From Siccibacter turicensis LMG 23730 (GTDB lineage Bacteria; Pseudomonadota; Gammaproteobacteria; Enterobacterales; Enterobacteriaceae): a stretch of 64,000 bases of DNA. Positions 22,881-32,731 of the stretch are shown here, piece after piece. Position 1 is the first letter of the stretch, and every line of letters begins with the position of its first letter. Made by a program: the position numbers and the translations under genes. The DNA lies in NCBI RefSeq assembly GCF_000463155.2, contig NZ_AWFZ01000017.1, positions 124,001 through 188,000 of the forward strand, written 5' to 3'. The notes under the pieces are model-generated. The model searched no databases. It was not told the DNA's origin and saw only the letters and a program-made list of their open reading frames with translations.

Positions 22881-23647
22881 CCGCCGGTGACCACCTTGCG
22901 CAGGATGCCGAGATAAACCGGCATCAGCGGGTGGTTCAGCAGCGCGGCCAGCGACCCAAGCGCGGTCACGCTGACTAACGGTGCCAGCCAGCGCAGGCGC
23001 GCGCGCGGCAGGTACGCCGCCAGCCGATCGGTGCTTCCCTTACCGCTGCGCCACCAGCGCCAGCATAGCCAGCCGGCTACCCACAGCAGCAGCGCGACGC
23101 CCAGCAGCAGCCACTTGAACCAGCTGCTCTGCATATCATCGGGAATATCGATCGCCGCGCCGGCAAGAATACCGGGCAGGAAGTAAAACGGCGGCCAGAG
23201 CACGCAGCCAATCACATTCGGCAGCACAAACTTGCGCACCGGCAGATCCAGCATGCCCGCCACCATCGGCACCAGCGGACGCGTGGGACCGACAAAGCGC
23301 CCGACCAGAATGGTAAACATGCTGTGCTGATGCAGGGCATGCTCGGTTTTATCCAGTAGCGCTTTGTTCTTCTTGAGGAATGACCAGCGGTGGAGCGGCT
23401 TTTTAAAGCGCCAGCCGAGGCCAAAGGAGATCCAGTCGCCGAGGAAGCAGCCTACGATGCCCGCCATCCACGCCTGGTAAAAGTTGACCTCGCCGCTGCC
23501 AATCAGCGCGCCAAGCCCCGCCATCAGTACCGTGCCGGGCAACAGCAGCCCCACCAGCGCCAGCGACTCAAGGAACGCCACCAGCGCCACGGCAATCAGC
23601 GAATACGTCACAGACTGCGTAATAAAGTGATCCAGAAAAGCTTCCAT
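22874..23647 (-). CDS. yabI: DedA-family inner-membrane protein YabI
   Basis: DedA/Tvp38 family membrane protein; family members are linked to undecaprenyl-phosphate or phospholipid flipping, cell division and membrane potential. The ATG at 23647 gives 257 residues (254 in E. coli). The family signature from the glycine-rich [18 protein letters not shown] to [12 protein letters not shown], and the conserved [17 protein letters not shown], are intact. The last 90 residues hold two further hydrophobic helices. The specific substrate of YabI cannot be stated from sequence. Confidence 0.93.
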   Translation of the reverse strand: MEAFLDHFITQSVTYSLIAVALVAFLESLALVGLLLPGTVLMAGLGALIGSGEVNFYQAWMAGIVGCFLGDWISFGLGWRFKKPLHRWSFLKKNKALLDKTEHALHQHSMFTILVGRFVGPTRPLVPMVAGMLDLPVRKFVLPNVIGCVLWPPFYFLPGILAGAAIDIPDDMQSSWFKWLLLGVALLLWVAGWLCWRWWRSGKGSTDRLAAYLPRARLRWLAPLVSVTALGSLAALLNHPLMPVYLGILRKVVTGGH

Positions 23648-23768
23648 AACGTATCCGTCAGTGTGAGGAAGGGGGATTCTCCTGAGCCCGCCGCGCCCCG
23701 TCAAGCTCCCGTCCTCCTGAAAACCGTCACGGAGAGAAGATTTCGCCGTTGATTAGCCCTTTGTTTAG

Positions 23769-24620
23769 CTACGCCTGCTCGCACCCGGCGCGGAACTCGC
23801 TCGGACTGGCGCCGGTGCACTTTTTAAACACCCGGGAAAAGTAGAGCTGATCTTCAAAACCGACGTTGCGTCCGACGCTGGCGATGGGCATACGCGTGGT
23901 GCTCAGTAACAGTTTAGCCTGGCTGATACGCTGGTCTTCGCGCCAGCTCAGCACGCTGACGCCCAGCTGCTGGCGGAACAGATGGGAGAGCCGTGACGGC
24001 GACAGGCAGACGTGCTGGGCGACACCGGCGATGTCGAAGCTGCTGTCGGCCAGATGGTCGCTGATATACTGGCAGGCCTCACGCACCCGATGATCCAGCG
24101 GGGCTTTCAGCGATTCGCTGATCACCTCCACGCGCCGCAGCAGCACCTGCTCCAGCAGATTGATCGCCAGCAGCTCCGAGTAGCGCCCCTCGCCCTGCGC
24201 GGCCTCAATGATTTGCTGGAACAGGCTGGCAAACTGCGCGGCGTGCGCTTCGTCCGGGCGATAAAATCCGGTATGGGCAAAGATGGCGGGCCAGTTCAGC
24301 CACTCGTGCCAGTAGGCCCGTGGGCGGAAGTAGACCCACTGGTGATACCACTCCTGAGCGCCGGGGCTGCGGCCATAGTGGTGAATCTCGCCCGGCGGGA
24401 ACAGCAGCATGTCGCCAGGCTTGCAGATAAACTGCTGCCCCTGGTTTTTCACCACGCCTTCACCACGCACCGTCAGGTTCAGGATATAGCCCTTCATCCC
24501 CAGCGGCCTGTCGATAAAGAAATCCAGGTAGCTGTCCGCCTCAATGGGCGTCAGTCCGGCCACCAGATGGGCGTTGAATGAGTAGCCCGGCAGCAGCGGA
24601 TCGTTTTGCATTTCAGCCAT
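23769..24620 (-). CDS. araC: Arabinose operon regulator AraC
   Basis: Arabinose-responsive activator/repressor of araBAD. The start at 24620 ([19 protein letters not shown]) gives 283 residues, shorter than the 292 of E. coli because the C-terminal tail is cut to CEQA after SEFRAG. The N-terminal arm and cupin-like arabinose-binding domain (residues 1–165) and the two helix-turn-helix motifs of the C-terminal AraC domain ([21 protein letters not shown] and [20 protein letters not shown]) are well conserved. Divergent from araBAD, whose control region it shares. Confidence 0.95.
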   Translation of the reverse strand: MAEMQNDPLLPGYSFNAHLVAGLTPIEADSYLDFFIDRPLGMKGYILNLTVRGEGVVKNQGQQFICKPGDMLLFPPGEIHHYGRSPGAQEWYHQWVYFRPRAYWHEWLNWPAIFAHTGFYRPDEAHAAQFASLFQQIIEAAQGEGRYSELLAINLLEQVLLRRVEVISESLKAPLDHRVREACQYISDHLADSSFDIAGVAQHVCLSPSRLSHLFRQQLGVSVLSWREDQRISQAKLLLSTTRMPIASVGRNVGFEDQLYFSRVFKKCTGASPSEFRAGCEQA

Positions 24621-24648
24621 ATTGTGCAGCGCTCCGACGAGAAAGAAG

Positions 24649-24665
24649 GAAACCAATTGTCCATA
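24649..24665. promoter_or_regulatory. Possible araO2-like AraC half-site
   Basis: The sequence AACCAATTGTCCATAT just upstream of the araC start closely matches the E. coli araO2 region, to which AraC bound at araI1 loops in the absence of arabinose. Assignment is by similarity and position only. Confidence 0.5.
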
Positions 24666-24795
24666 TCCCCTTCGATCGCCATGGCAGCACGCTTCGGAAG
24701 GAGCATGGTGCCTGGAATCGAGGGATAAGTCCGCTTAATCGCAGTGATTCGTTCTGCAAACGGGCGGAATAACCCGGTGAAGCGGATAACAGGAG

Positions 24796-24880
24796 TGTCT
24801 ATAACAGCGGCAGAAATGTCCACATGCAATATTTGCGTGGCGTCACAGTTTCCAGACCCATAGCATTTTAGTCCATAAGA
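24796..24880. promoter_or_regulatory. araO1, CRP and araI1 sites
   Basis: The stretch at 24796–24826 (TGTCTATAACAGCGGCAGAA and AATGTCCACA) matches araO1. It is followed by a CRP-like site around TTTGCGTGGCGTCACA (24831–24846). The araI1 half-site TAGCATTTTAGTCCATA (24861–24877) comes last; araI2 follows up to the -35 box. The order and spacing repeat those of the E. coli araBAD control region, so AraC/CRP activation is inferred. Confidence 0.75.
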
Positions 24881-24894
24881 TAAGCCGATTTCCC

Positions 24895-24924
24895 CTGACG
24901 GTTTTCAGCCTCAAAAACTACTGT
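24895..24924 (+). promoter_or_regulatory. araBAD promoter (pBAD)
   Basis: A -35 CTGACG (24895–24900) and -10 TACTGT (24919–24924), spacer 18 bp, are identical in sequence to the E. coli araBAD boxes and lie directly after araI2. The araB ATG is 36 bases downstream. Confidence 0.82.
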
Positions 24925-24959
24925 TCATCCATGTCTGTTTGTTCATGGAGCACTGAAAG

Positions 24960-26666
24960 ATGGCAATCGCCCTGGGCCTGGATTTTGGTAGTGATTCGGT
25001 ACGCGCACTGGCAGTGGACTGCGCCACCGGTGCAGAGCTGGCCACCTCGGTTGAGTGGTACCCGCGCTGGATGGAGGCCCGCTTCTGCGATGCCGCCCAC
25101 AATCAGTTTCGTCATCACCCCCTCGACTACATCGAATCAATGGAGAAAGCGCTGCTGGCGGTGCTGGCCTCGCTACCCGAGGACGCACGCCGGGACATCG
25201 TCGGCATCGGCGTTGACAGCACCGGCTCCACCCCGGCACCGATAGACGACGAAGGCCGCGTATTGGCGCTGCGCCCGGAGTTCGCCGACAACCCGAACGC
25301 CATGTTCGTGCTGTGGAAGGATCACACCGCGGTTGAGGAAGCCGAAGCCATCACCCGCCTGTGCCACCAGCCCGGCAACGTGGATTACTCCCGCTACATC
25401 GGCGGGGTGTACTCCAGCGAATGGTTCTGGGCCAAAATCCTTCACGTCACCCGTGCCGATAGCGCGGTGGCGCAGGCTGCCACCTCCTGGATCGAGCTGT
25501 GCGACTGGGTACCGGCGCTGCTCTCCGGTACCACGCGTCCGGCGGATATTCGCCGCGGACGCTGCAGCGCGGGCCATAAATCCCTGTGGCATGAGAGCTG
25601 GGGCGGCCTGCCGCCGGCCAGCTTCTTTGACGAGCTTGATCCCATCATTAATCAGCACCTCAGCTGGCCGCTTTTCCGTGATACCTGGACTGCGGATGTG
25701 CCGGTCGGCACGCTCAGCGCCGAGTGGGCCGCGCGTTTAGGCTTACCGGAAAACGTCACCATCTCCGGCGGCGCGTTCGACTGCCACATGGGCGCGGTGG
25801 GTGCGGGCGCACAGCCCAACACGCTGGTTAAAGTCATCGGCACCTCCACCTGCGACATCCTGATTGCGGATTACCACAGCGTGGGCGATCGCGCGGTTAA
25901 GGGCATTTGCGGTCAGGTGGACGGCAGCGTCACACCGGGCTTTATCGGTCTGGAAGCGGGCCAGTCGGCGTTCGGCGATATCTATGCCTGGTTTGGCAGG
26001 GTACTGGGCTGGCCGCTGGACGAGCTGGCCGCACAGCATCCTGAACTGCGCGAGCAGATTGCCGCCAGTAAAAAAGCACTGCTGCCAGCGCTCACCGCCG
26101 CCTGGGCGAAGCAGCCCTCGCTTGACCATCTCCCGGTAGTGCTTGACTGGTTTAACGGCCGCCGCACCCCGGATGCCAACCAGCGTCTGAAGGGCGTGAT
26201 CACCGATCTCAGCCTCGCCACTGATGCCCCGGCGCTGTTTGGCGGCCTGGTGGCGGCAACGGCCTTTGGCGCACGCGCCATCATGGAGTGCTTCACCGAC
26301 CAGGGTATTGCGGTTAACGACGTGATGGCGCTTGGCGGCATCGCTCGCAAAAACCCGGTCATCATGCAGGCGTGCTGCGATGTGCTTAACCGTCCGCTGC
26401 AAATCGTCGCCTCCGATCAGTGCTGCGCCCTCGGCGCGGCGATTTTTGCCGCCGTCGCCGCAGGTGTGCATGCGGATATTCCCGCCGCCCAGCAGGTCAT
26501 GGCCAGCCGTATCGAAAACACGTTGCAGCCCGACGCCGCCCAGGCCGCCCGCTTCCAGCGCCTTTACCAGCGCTACCAGCAGTGGGCCGCCAGCGCCGAG
26601 CAGCACTACTCCCCTTCCGCCACGTCACAGCCTGCCGCCGCAGGCCAGAACGCCCTGACACATTAA
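24960..26666 (+). CDS. araB: L-ribulokinase AraB
   Basis: Phosphorylates L-ribulose to L-ribulose-5-phosphate using ATP. The 568-residue FGGY-family kinase begins [15 protein letters not shown], the phosphate-binding segment, and carries GVDSTGSTP and the C-terminal [21 protein letters not shown]-binding region. The ATG follows a TGGAG ribosome-binding sequence. First gene of araBAD; 10 bases separate it from araA. Confidence 0.96.
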   Translation: MAIALGLDFGSDSVRALAVDCATGAELATSVEWYPRWMEARFCDAAHNQFRHHPLDYIESMEKALLAVLASLPEDARRDIVGIGVDSTGSTPAPIDDEGRVLALRPEFADNPNAMFVLWKDHTAVEEAEAITRLCHQPGNVDYSRYIGGVYSSEWFWAKILHVTRADSAVAQAATSWIELCDWVPALLSGTTRPADIRRGRCSAGHKSLWHESWGGLPPASFFDELDPIINQHLSWPLFRDTWTADVPVGTLSAEWAARLGLPENVTISGGAFDCHMGAVGAGAQPNTLVKVIGTSTCDILIADYHSVGDRAVKGICGQVDGSVTPGFIGLEAGQSAFGDIYAWFGRVLGWPLDELAAQHPELREQIAASKKALLPALTAAWAKQPSLDHLPVVLDWFNGRRTPDANQRLKGVITDLSLATDAPALFGGLVAATAFGARAIMECFTDQGIAVNDVMALGGIARKNPVIMQACCDVLNRPLQIVASDQCCALGAAIFAAVAAGVHADIPAAQQVMASRIENTLQPDAAQAARFQRLYQRYQQWAASAEQHYSPSATSQPAAAGQNALTH

Positions 26667-26676
26667 GGACAAGATA

Positions 26677-28179
26677 ATGAGCATTTTTTCTCAGTATGAA
26701 GTGTGGTTCGTCATCGGTAGCCAGCATCTCTATGGCCCGGAAACGCTGCGCCAGGTAAACGATCACGCCGGCCAGGTGGTGAATGCCCTGAACGCCGAAG
26801 CCAACCTGCCGTGCAAGCTGGTGCTCAAGCCGCTCGGTACCACGCCGGATGAGATCACCGCGATCTGCCGCGAAGCAAACCACGACGAAAAATGCGCGGG
26901 TCTGGTGGTGTGGCTCCATACCTTCTCGCCGGCGAAAATGTGGATTAACGGCCTGACTATCCTCAATAAACCGCTGCTGCAGTTCCACACCCAGTTCAAT
27001 GCGCAGATCCCGTGGGGCAGCATTGATATGGACTTTATGAACCTCAACCAGACGGCGCACGGCGGCCGCGAGTTCGGGTTTATCGGCGCGCGTATGCGCT
27101 TGCAGCACAGCGTGGTTACCGGCCACTGGCAGGATAAAGAAGCGCAGAAACGCCTCGGCGCGTGGGTGCGCCAGGCCGTGTCGAAACAGGACACCCGCCA
27201 GCTGAAGGTGGCGCGCTTCGGCGACAATATGCGCGAAGTGGCAGTGACCGAAGGGGATAAAGTCGCCGCGCAGATCAAGTTCGGGTTCTCGGTGAACACC
27301 TGGGGCGTGGGCGATCTGGTGGCCGTGGTCAATGAGGTGAGCGACGGCGATATCAACGCGCTGATCGACGAGTATGAAAGCAGCTACCGCCTGACCGCCG
27401 CCGCCCAGGTGAACGGCGATAAGCGTCAGAACGTGATTGACGCGGCGCGTATCGAGCTGGGTATCAAACGCTTCCTTGAGCAGGGTGGTTTCCACGCCTT
27501 TACCACCACCTTTGAAGACCTGCACGGCCTGAAGCAGCTTCCGGGCCTGGCGGTGCAGCGTCTGATGCAGCAGGGCTACGGCTTCGCCGGGGAAGGCGAC
27601 TGGAAGACCGCCGCGCTGCTGCGCATCATGAAAGTGATGGCTGCCGGGCTGCCGGGTGGCACCTCCTTTATGGAGGACTACACCTACAACTTCGAATCCG
27701 GCAACGACATGGTGCTCGGCTCCCACATGCTGGAAGTGTGCCCGAGCATCGCTACCGATGAGAAACCGATCCTCGACGTGCAGTACCTCGGTATCGGCGG
27801 CAAAGCCGATCCGGCGCGCCTGATCTTCTCCACCACCACCGGCCCGGCCATCAACGCCAGCCTGATCGATCTTGGGGATCGCTTCCGCCTGCTGGTCAAC
27901 TGCGTCGATGCGGTGAAAACCCCGCACGATCTGCCGAAGCTGCCGGTGGCCAACGCCCTGTGGAAAGCGCAGCCGGATCTGCCAACCGCCTCTGAGGCGT
28001 GGATCCTGGCCGGTGGTGCACACCACACCGTGTTCAGCCAGTCTCTGAACCTCGACGACATGCGTCTGTTCGCCGAGCTGCACGGCATTGAAGTGGCGGT
28101 GATTGATAACGACACCCGTCTGCCCGCCTTCAAAGATGCACTGCGCTGGAACGAGATCTACTACGGCCTGAAACGCTAA
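26677..28179 (+). CDS. araA: L-arabinose isomerase AraA
   Basis: Mn2+-dependent isomerase converting L-arabinose to L-ribulose, the first step of the pathway. It has 500 residues, the E. coli length. Recognisable stretches are [18 protein letters not shown] at the N-terminus, [28 protein letters not shown], and the metal-binding EDYTYNF and CHT-type HTVFSQ regions. Middle gene of araBAD. Confidence 0.97.
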   Translation: MSIFSQYEVWFVIGSQHLYGPETLRQVNDHAGQVVNALNAEANLPCKLVLKPLGTTPDEITAICREANHDEKCAGLVVWLHTFSPAKMWINGLTILNKPLLQFHTQFNAQIPWGSIDMDFMNLNQTAHGGREFGFIGARMRLQHSVVTGHWQDKEAQKRLGAWVRQAVSKQDTRQLKVARFGDNMREVAVTEGDKVAAQIKFGFSVNTWGVGDLVAVVNEVSDGDINALIDEYESSYRLTAAAQVNGDKRQNVIDAARIELGIKRFLEQGGFHAFTTTFEDLHGLKQLPGLAVQRLMQQGYGFAGEGDWKTAALLRIMKVMAAGLPGGTSFMEDYTYNFESGNDMVLGSHMLEVCPSIATDEKPILDVQYLGIGGKADPARLIFSTTTGPAINASLIDLGDRFRLLVNCVDAVKTPHDLPKLPVANALWKAQPDLPTASEAWILAGGAHHTVFSQSLNLDDMRLFAELHGIEVAVIDNDTRLPAFKDALRWNEIYYGLKR

Positions 28180-28185
28180 CCCCTG

Positions 28186-28218
28186 CGTCGCGGGGGCGCC
28201 GATGCCGCCTCCGCGACG
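28186..28218 (+). repeat. GC-rich inverted repeat between araA and araD
   Basis: CGTCGCGGGGGCGCC (28186–28200) and GCCGCCTCCGCGACG (28204–28218) can form a long, nearly perfect hairpin with a short loop in the 65-base araA–araD spacer. It has no T run, so it is more likely an mRNA-stability or processing element than a terminator; E. coli has a repeat element at the same place. Confidence 0.6.
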
Positions 28219-28244
28219 ATCCGTCAACAGAGTAAGGACTTGCT

Positions 28245-28940
28245 ATGTCAGAAGAGTTAAAACGTCAGGTGCTGGAGGCCAATCTGGCGCTGCCGCAGCA
28301 TAATCTGGTGACCCTGACCTGGGGAAACGTCAGCGCCGTTGACCGCGAGCGCGGCGTGCTGATTATCAAACCTTCCGGCGTGGATTACCGGGTGATGACC
28401 GCCGGGGATATGGTGGTGGTGAGCCTGGAAACCGGAGAGGTGGTCGAAGGGACCAAAAAGCCCTCTTCCGATACCCCTACCCACCGCCTGCTGTATCAGG
28501 CTTTCCCGGATATTGGCGGCATTGTGCACACCCATTCGCGTCATGCGACCATCTGGGCGCAGGCGGGTTTACCGGTTCCGGCAACGGGTACCACCCATGC
28601 CGATTACTTTTACGGCCCGGTCCCCTGCACCCGCAAAATGACCGATGCGGAAATCAACGGTGAATACGAATGGGACACCGGGGAAGTGATTGTTGCAACC
28701 TTCCGCGAGGCCGGAATCGACCCGATGCAGATGCCCGGCGTTCTGGTGCACTCCCACGGCCCGTTCACCTGGGGAAAAGACGCCGCCGACGCGGTGCATA
28801 ACGCTATCGTGCTCGAAGAGATCGCCTACATGGGAATTTTCACCCGCCAGCTTGCCCCGCAACTCCCCCCTATGCAGCAAACCCTGCTCGATAAACACTA
28901 TCTGCGCAAGCACGGCGCAAAAGCGTATTACGGGCAGTAA
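28245..28940 (+). CDS. araD: L-ribulose-5-phosphate 4-epimerase AraD
   Basis: Zn2+-dependent epimerase producing D-xylulose-5-phosphate, which enters the pentose phosphate pathway. The 231-residue class II aldolase/epimerase-family protein has the phosphate-binding GNVSAVD and KPSGV motifs near the N-terminus and the zinc ligands in HTHSRHA, with a third histidine in VLVHSHGPF. Last gene of araBAD. Confidence 0.96.
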   Translation: MSEELKRQVLEANLALPQHNLVTLTWGNVSAVDRERGVLIIKPSGVDYRVMTAGDMVVVSLETGEVVEGTKKPSSDTPTHRLLYQAFPDIGGIVHTHSRHATIWAQAGLPVPATGTTHADYFYGPVPCTRKMTDAEINGEYEWDTGEVIVATFREAGIDPMQMPGVLVHSHGPFTWGKDAADAVHNAIVLEEIAYMGIFTRQLAPQLPPMQQTLLDKHYLRKHGAKAYYGQ

Positions 28941-28945
28941 TCTTA

Positions 28946-28969
28946 ACTGAGCAGGTTACCCTGCTCAGT
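28946..28969 (+). terminator. Probable terminator after araD
   Basis: A perfect 10-bp stem ACTGAGCAGG/CCTGCTCAGT with a four-base loop follows the araD stop by five bases. The T run is interrupted (CATCTCTCCTTTCTTTG), so efficiency is uncertain. Confidence 0.6.
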
Positions 28970-29039
28970 CATCTCTCCTTTCTTTGATTAATAAAGTTAA
29001 TTACGCTCAAAATATATCCCAAAAAAATGAGTTAGATCA

Positions 29040-29068
29040 CTGACATACTTGTGTGCTTTTCATAATTT
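29040..29068 (+). promoter_or_regulatory. Candidate promoter of the inserted nuclease gene
   Basis: CTGACA (29040–29045) and TAATTT (29063–29068) are 17 bp apart and lie 32 bases upstream of the start codon in an AT-rich stretch. Such matches occur readily in AT-rich DNA, so confidence is low. Confidence 0.4.
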
Positions 29069-29099
29069 AATTATTTGTTTTACACACAGGAAATCAAGC

Positions 29100-30167
29100 A
29101 TGGACTTTTTAGAAAAACTAATTAACCTGGCCAATAAAATCAAACAGCAGGGAAGTGTTATCGAGACTGAAGAGGCTACAAAAAATGCTTTTGTTATGCC
29201 CTTCATTCATAACATTCTTGGATATGATGTATTTGACCCAACAGAAGTAAAGCCCGAATTCATATGTGACGTGGGGACAAAAAAAGGAGAAAAGATAGAC
29301 TATGCAATAATGAGAGAGGGTGAAGTACAAGTTTTAATAGAATGTAAGAAAATAGGAGAACCCTTACAGATAAATCATGCTTCGCAACTGTTCAGATATT
29401 TCCATGTAACAAATGCCAGAATTTCCATTTTAACCAATGGTCAGGTCTACCAATTCTATACTGATCTGGACGCTCCAAATAAAATGGATGAAAAACCATT
29501 CCTGGAATTTGATTTACTTAATATAGATGACAATCTTATCCCCGAGCTAAAAAAACTGACTAAGTCAGCGTTCGATATAGAATCGATTCTAAATGCAGCG
29601 GGCGAGTTAAAGTATGTAAGTCAGATTAAAAAAATCATCGCCAATCAATTTTTGGCGCCAGAGGAGGATTTTGTAAAATTTTTCGCATCACGGGTATACG
29701 ATGGGATGCTGACGTCAAAGGTAAAAGAAACATTTTCAGCTCTTACCAAAAAAGCCAGCAGCCAATTTCTTAATGACCAAATAAACGAAAGACTCAAATC
29801 CGCCATTTCAGGGACAGTAGAAAAAAACAGTGACACCCCAGAAGAAAAGGCCATTCTTGAAAGCACCAATGACATTGAGGTTCAAACTACTGAAGAAGAG
29901 TTAGAGGGGTATTATATTGTTAAGGGCATTATACGCACCGTAATTGACCCACAGCGTATCGCTCATCGTGATACAAAAAGTTATTTTGGGGTGATTATAG
30001 ACGATAATAATAGAAAGCCTGTGTGCCGACTCCATTTCAATCGCACGCAAAAATATATTGGTCTCTTCGATAGCGATAAAAATGAAACCCGTCATCCAAT
30101 TGATAGCATTGATGGAATTTACGACTTTAGTGAGCATCTAAGATTAGCTGCAACCACTTATCTGTAA
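29100..30167 (+). CDS. Stand-alone type I restriction (HsdR N-terminal)-like nuclease
   Basis: Predicted DNA nuclease of unknown biological role. The ATG at 29100 is preceded by CAGGA and gives 355 residues. The N-terminal part resembles the HsdR nuclease domain: a conserved glutamate in an early helix (E23/E24), then the PD-(D/E)xK core D67 in KIDYAI, E81 and K83 in LIECKK, and the QxxxY motif Q96–Y100 found in HsdR and RecB nucleases. No helicase motor or methylase is present in it or beside it. The middle is helical; residues 262–355 form a separate domain with no family I can name. Base composition and codon use are AT-rich (22 G/C of 60 in 29161–29220), unlike its neighbours, so horizontal acquisition is likely. 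E. coli has araD directly next to polB. Confidence 0.8.
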   Translation: MDFLEKLINLANKIKQQGSVIETEEATKNAFVMPFIHNILGYDVFDPTEVKPEFICDVGTKKGEKIDYAIMREGEVQVLIECKKIGEPLQINHASQLFRYFHVTNARISILTNGQVYQFYTDLDAPNKMDEKPFLEFDLLNIDDNLIPELKKLTKSAFDIESILNAAGELKYVSQIKKIIANQFLAPEEDFVKFFASRVYDGMLTSKVKETFSALTKKASSQFLNDQINERLKSAISGTVEKNSDTPEEKAILESTNDIEVQTTEEELEGYYIVKGIIRTVIDPQRIAHRDTKSYFGVIIDDNNRKPVCRLHFNRTQKYIGLFDSDKNETRHPIDSIDGIYDFSEHLRLAATTYL

Positions 30168-30175
30168 CTAAAACA

Positions 30176-30224
30176 CTGTATATAAAATCAGTCAAACCAG
30201 CTATACTTCCCGCTGGTTTGACTG
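30176..30224 (+). promoter_or_regulatory. LexA box and promoter of polB, with hairpin around the -10
   Basis: CTGTATATAAAATCAG (30176–30191) fits the LexA consensus CTG-N10-CAG. It overlaps a perfect 13-bp inverted repeat, CAGTCAAACCAGC (30189–30201) and GCTGGTTTGACTG (30212–30224), whose 10-base loop contains TATACT (30202–30207), a good -10. E. coli dinA has a similar arrangement. SOS induction of polB is inferred. Confidence 0.75.
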
Positions 30225-30238
30225 ACTGAGAGAGCAGC

Positions 30239-32599
30239 GTGTCACAGGCGCGTCAGGGTTTTATTCTTACTCGCCACTGGCGGGATACGCCGCAAGGCAC
30301 CGAAGTGGAATTCTGGCTGGCGACCGATGCCGGGCCGCTCCGGGTTGTGCTTCCTCCTCAAGAGTCGGTGGCGTTTATTCCTGAACAGCAGCGCGCTAAC
30401 GTTGAGACGCTGCTTGCTGGCGAGAAAAATGTCCGCCTCACGCCGCTTTCACTGCGCGACTTTCAGCGCCAGCCGGTGTTTGGCCTCTACTGCGCCCAGC
30501 ATCGTCAGTTGATGCGTCTGGAAAAACTGCTGCGCGAGAATGGTGTCACGGTATACGAAGCCGATATCCGTCCTCCGGAACGTTTCCTGATGGAGCGCTT
30601 TATCACAGCCCCGGTATGGGTTGATGGCGAGGCGCAGGGCGACACGCTGATAAACGCTCGTCTTAAACCCGCCCCGGACTACCGCCCGCCGCTCAAGTGG
30701 GTGTCGCTCGATATTGAAACCACCCGCCACGGTGAAGTGACCTGCATCGGGCTGGAAGGCTGCGGGCAGCGCGTGGTGTTCATGCTGGGACCGGAAAACG
30801 GCGATGCCAGCACGCTCGATTTCGAACTGCACTATGTCGCCAGCCGGCCGCTGATGCTGCAAAAAGTGAACGCCTGGTTTGCCGAGCACGATCCCGACGT
30901 CATCATCGGCTGGAACCTGGTGCAGTTCGATCTGCGGGTGCTGCAAAAGCATGCCGAACGCTACGGCGTGCCGCTGACCTGGGGGCGCGGCAACACGCCG
31001 CTGGAGTGGCGCGAGCACGGCTTTAAAAACGGCGTGTTTTTCGCCCAGGCGCCAGGCCGGCTGATCGTTGACGGCATCGAAGCGCTGAAATCCGCCTTCT
31101 GGAACTTCTCCTCGTTTTCGCTGGAGAGGGTCTCCCAGGAGCTGCTCGGCGAAGGGAAATCCATCGACGATCCCTGGCATCGAATGGACGAGATTGAGCG
31201 TCGCTTCAACGAAGATAAACCGGCGCTTGCTACCTACAATCTGAAAGACTGCGAGCTGGTAACGCGCATTTTTCACCACACCGAGCTGATGCCCTTTTTG
31301 CTGGAGCGCGCCACGGTCAACGGGCTGCCGGTCGACCGGCATGGCGGTTCGGTCGCGGCATTCAGCCACCTCTATTTTCCGCGTATGCATCGCGCCGGCT
31401 ACGTCGCGCCGAACCTCGGAGACGTCGCACCCCAGGCAAGCCCCGGCGGCTATGTGATGGATTCGCGTCCCGGTCTGTATGACTCGGTGCTGGTGCTGGA
31501 CTATAAAAGCCTCTATCCGTCGATTATTCGCACCTTCCTGATTGACCCGGTCGGGCTGGTGGAGGGCATGGCGCATCCGGATAAGGAACACAGCGTGGAG
31601 GGGTTTCTCGGCGCCTGGTTCGGGCGCGAAACCCACTGCCTGCCGGAGATAGTCAGCCAGATCTGGCACGGCCGGGAGGCGGCCAAGCGCCACGGAAATA
31701 AGCCGCTCTCTCAGGCGCTGAAAATCATCATGAATGCCTTCTATGGCGTGCTCGGCACCAGCGCCTGCCGCTTCTTTGATCCGCGTCTTGCGTCCTCGAT
31801 TACCATGCGCGGTCACGAGATCATGCGTCAGACCAAACTCTTGATTGAGCGCCAGGGCTACGACGTGATTTACGGTGACACCGACTCCACGTTTGTCTGG
31901 CTGAAGCAGGCCCACAGCGAGGTGGACGCAGCCCGTATCGGCCAGGCGCTGGTGACGCACGTCAACGCCTGGTGGCAGACGCACCTGCACCACGAATTTG
32001 GGCTGGAGAGCGCGCTGGAGCTGGAGTATGAAACCCATTTCTGCCGCTTCCTGATGCCGACCATCCGCGGGGCGGAGACCGGCAGTAAAAAGCGCTATGC
32101 CGGGCTGATTCAGGAGGGTGACCGTCAGCGCATGGTGTTTAAAGGGCTCGAGACGGTGCGTACCGACTGGACGCCGCTGGCGCAGCAGTTTCAGCAGAAC
32201 CTTTATCTGCGTATTTTCCGCCGCGAGCCCTATCAGGATTACATCCGCGAGACCATCCGGCAGTTGCTGGAGGGCGAGCTGGATGCGCAGCTGGTCTACC
32301 GCAAGCGGCTACGCCGCCCGCTCAGCGAATACCAGCGCAACGTTCCGCCCCACGTGCGTGCTGCGCGTCTTGCCGACGAAGAGAACGCGCGCCGCGGCCG
32401 TCCGGCGCAGTACCAGAATCGCGGCAGCATCAAGTACGTGTGGACCACCAGCGGGCCGGAGCCGGTGGATTATCAGCGCTCGCCGCTGGACTACGATCAC
32501 TATCTGACGCGGCAGCTTCAGCCGGTTGCGGAGGGAATACTGCCCTTCATGGCCGATGATTTTGCTACACTTATGACTGGGCAGCTGGGGCTTTTTTGA
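30239..32599 (+). CDS. polB: DNA polymerase II PolB
   Basis: SOS-inducible B-family DNA polymerase used in translesion synthesis and replication restart. Translation begins at a GTG ([14 protein letters not shown]) and gives 786 residues (783 in E. coli). The 3'–5' exonuclease motif DIE is at residues 158–160; polymerase motif A DYKSLYPS is at 421–428 and motif C YGDTDS at 545–550. The C-terminus ends with the beta-clamp-binding motif QLGLF. Transcribed alone from a LexA-controlled promoter; rapA follows after 132 bases. Confidence 0.96.
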   Translation: MSQARQGFILTRHWRDTPQGTEVEFWLATDAGPLRVVLPPQESVAFIPEQQRANVETLLAGEKNVRLTPLSLRDFQRQPVFGLYCAQHRQLMRLEKLLRENGVTVYEADIRPPERFLMERFITAPVWVDGEAQGDTLINARLKPAPDYRPPLKWVSLDIETTRHGEVTCIGLEGCGQRVVFMLGPENGDASTLDFELHYVASRPLMLQKVNAWFAEHDPDVIIGWNLVQFDLRVLQKHAERYGVPLTWGRGNTPLEWREHGFKNGVFFAQAPGRLIVDGIEALKSAFWNFSSFSLERVSQELLGEGKSIDDPWHRMDEIERRFNEDKPALATYNLKDCELVTRIFHHTELMPFLLERATVNGLPVDRHGGSVAAFSHLYFPRMHRAGYVAPNLGDVAPQASPGGYVMDSRPGLYDSVLVLDYKSLYPSIIRTFLIDPVGLVEGMAHPDKEHSVEGFLGAWFGRETHCLPEIVSQIWHGREAAKRHGNKPLSQALKIIMNAFYGVLGTSACRFFDPRLASSITMRGHEIMRQTKLLIERQGYDVIYGDTDSTFVWLKQAHSEVDAARIGQALVTHVNAWWQTHLHHEFGLESALELEYETHFCRFLMPTIRGAETGSKKRYAGLIQEGDRQRMVFKGLETVRTDWTPLAQQFQQNLYLRIFRREPYQDYIRETIRQLLEGELDAQLVYRKRLRRPLSEYQRNVPPHVRAARLADEENARRGRPAQYQNRGSIKYVWTTSGPEPVDYQRSPLDYDHYLTRQLQPVAEGILPFMADDFATLMTGQLGLF

Positions 32600-32731
32600 C
32601 AGGTGACGAATCCATTGCCTTCCAGTACCATAGCGCCCTTTCCAATCCAGGTTCCTTTTCTGACAGCCCGCCACTCGTGGTGGAGGTCATACTTTTGCCT
32701 GAAATTTGATACTGAATAGAGCCGAATACCT

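Noticed and set aside
28186-28218. araA–araD hairpin as a terminator
   Set aside because: It has no T run and would cut araD from its operon; listed as a repeat instead.
26497-28227. 576-codon open frame on the minus strand opposite araA
   Set aside because: It lies fully antisense to the well-conserved araA and the end of araB; its translation is rich in His, Arg and Gln with no domain. High GC coding DNA commonly leaves such shadow frames open.
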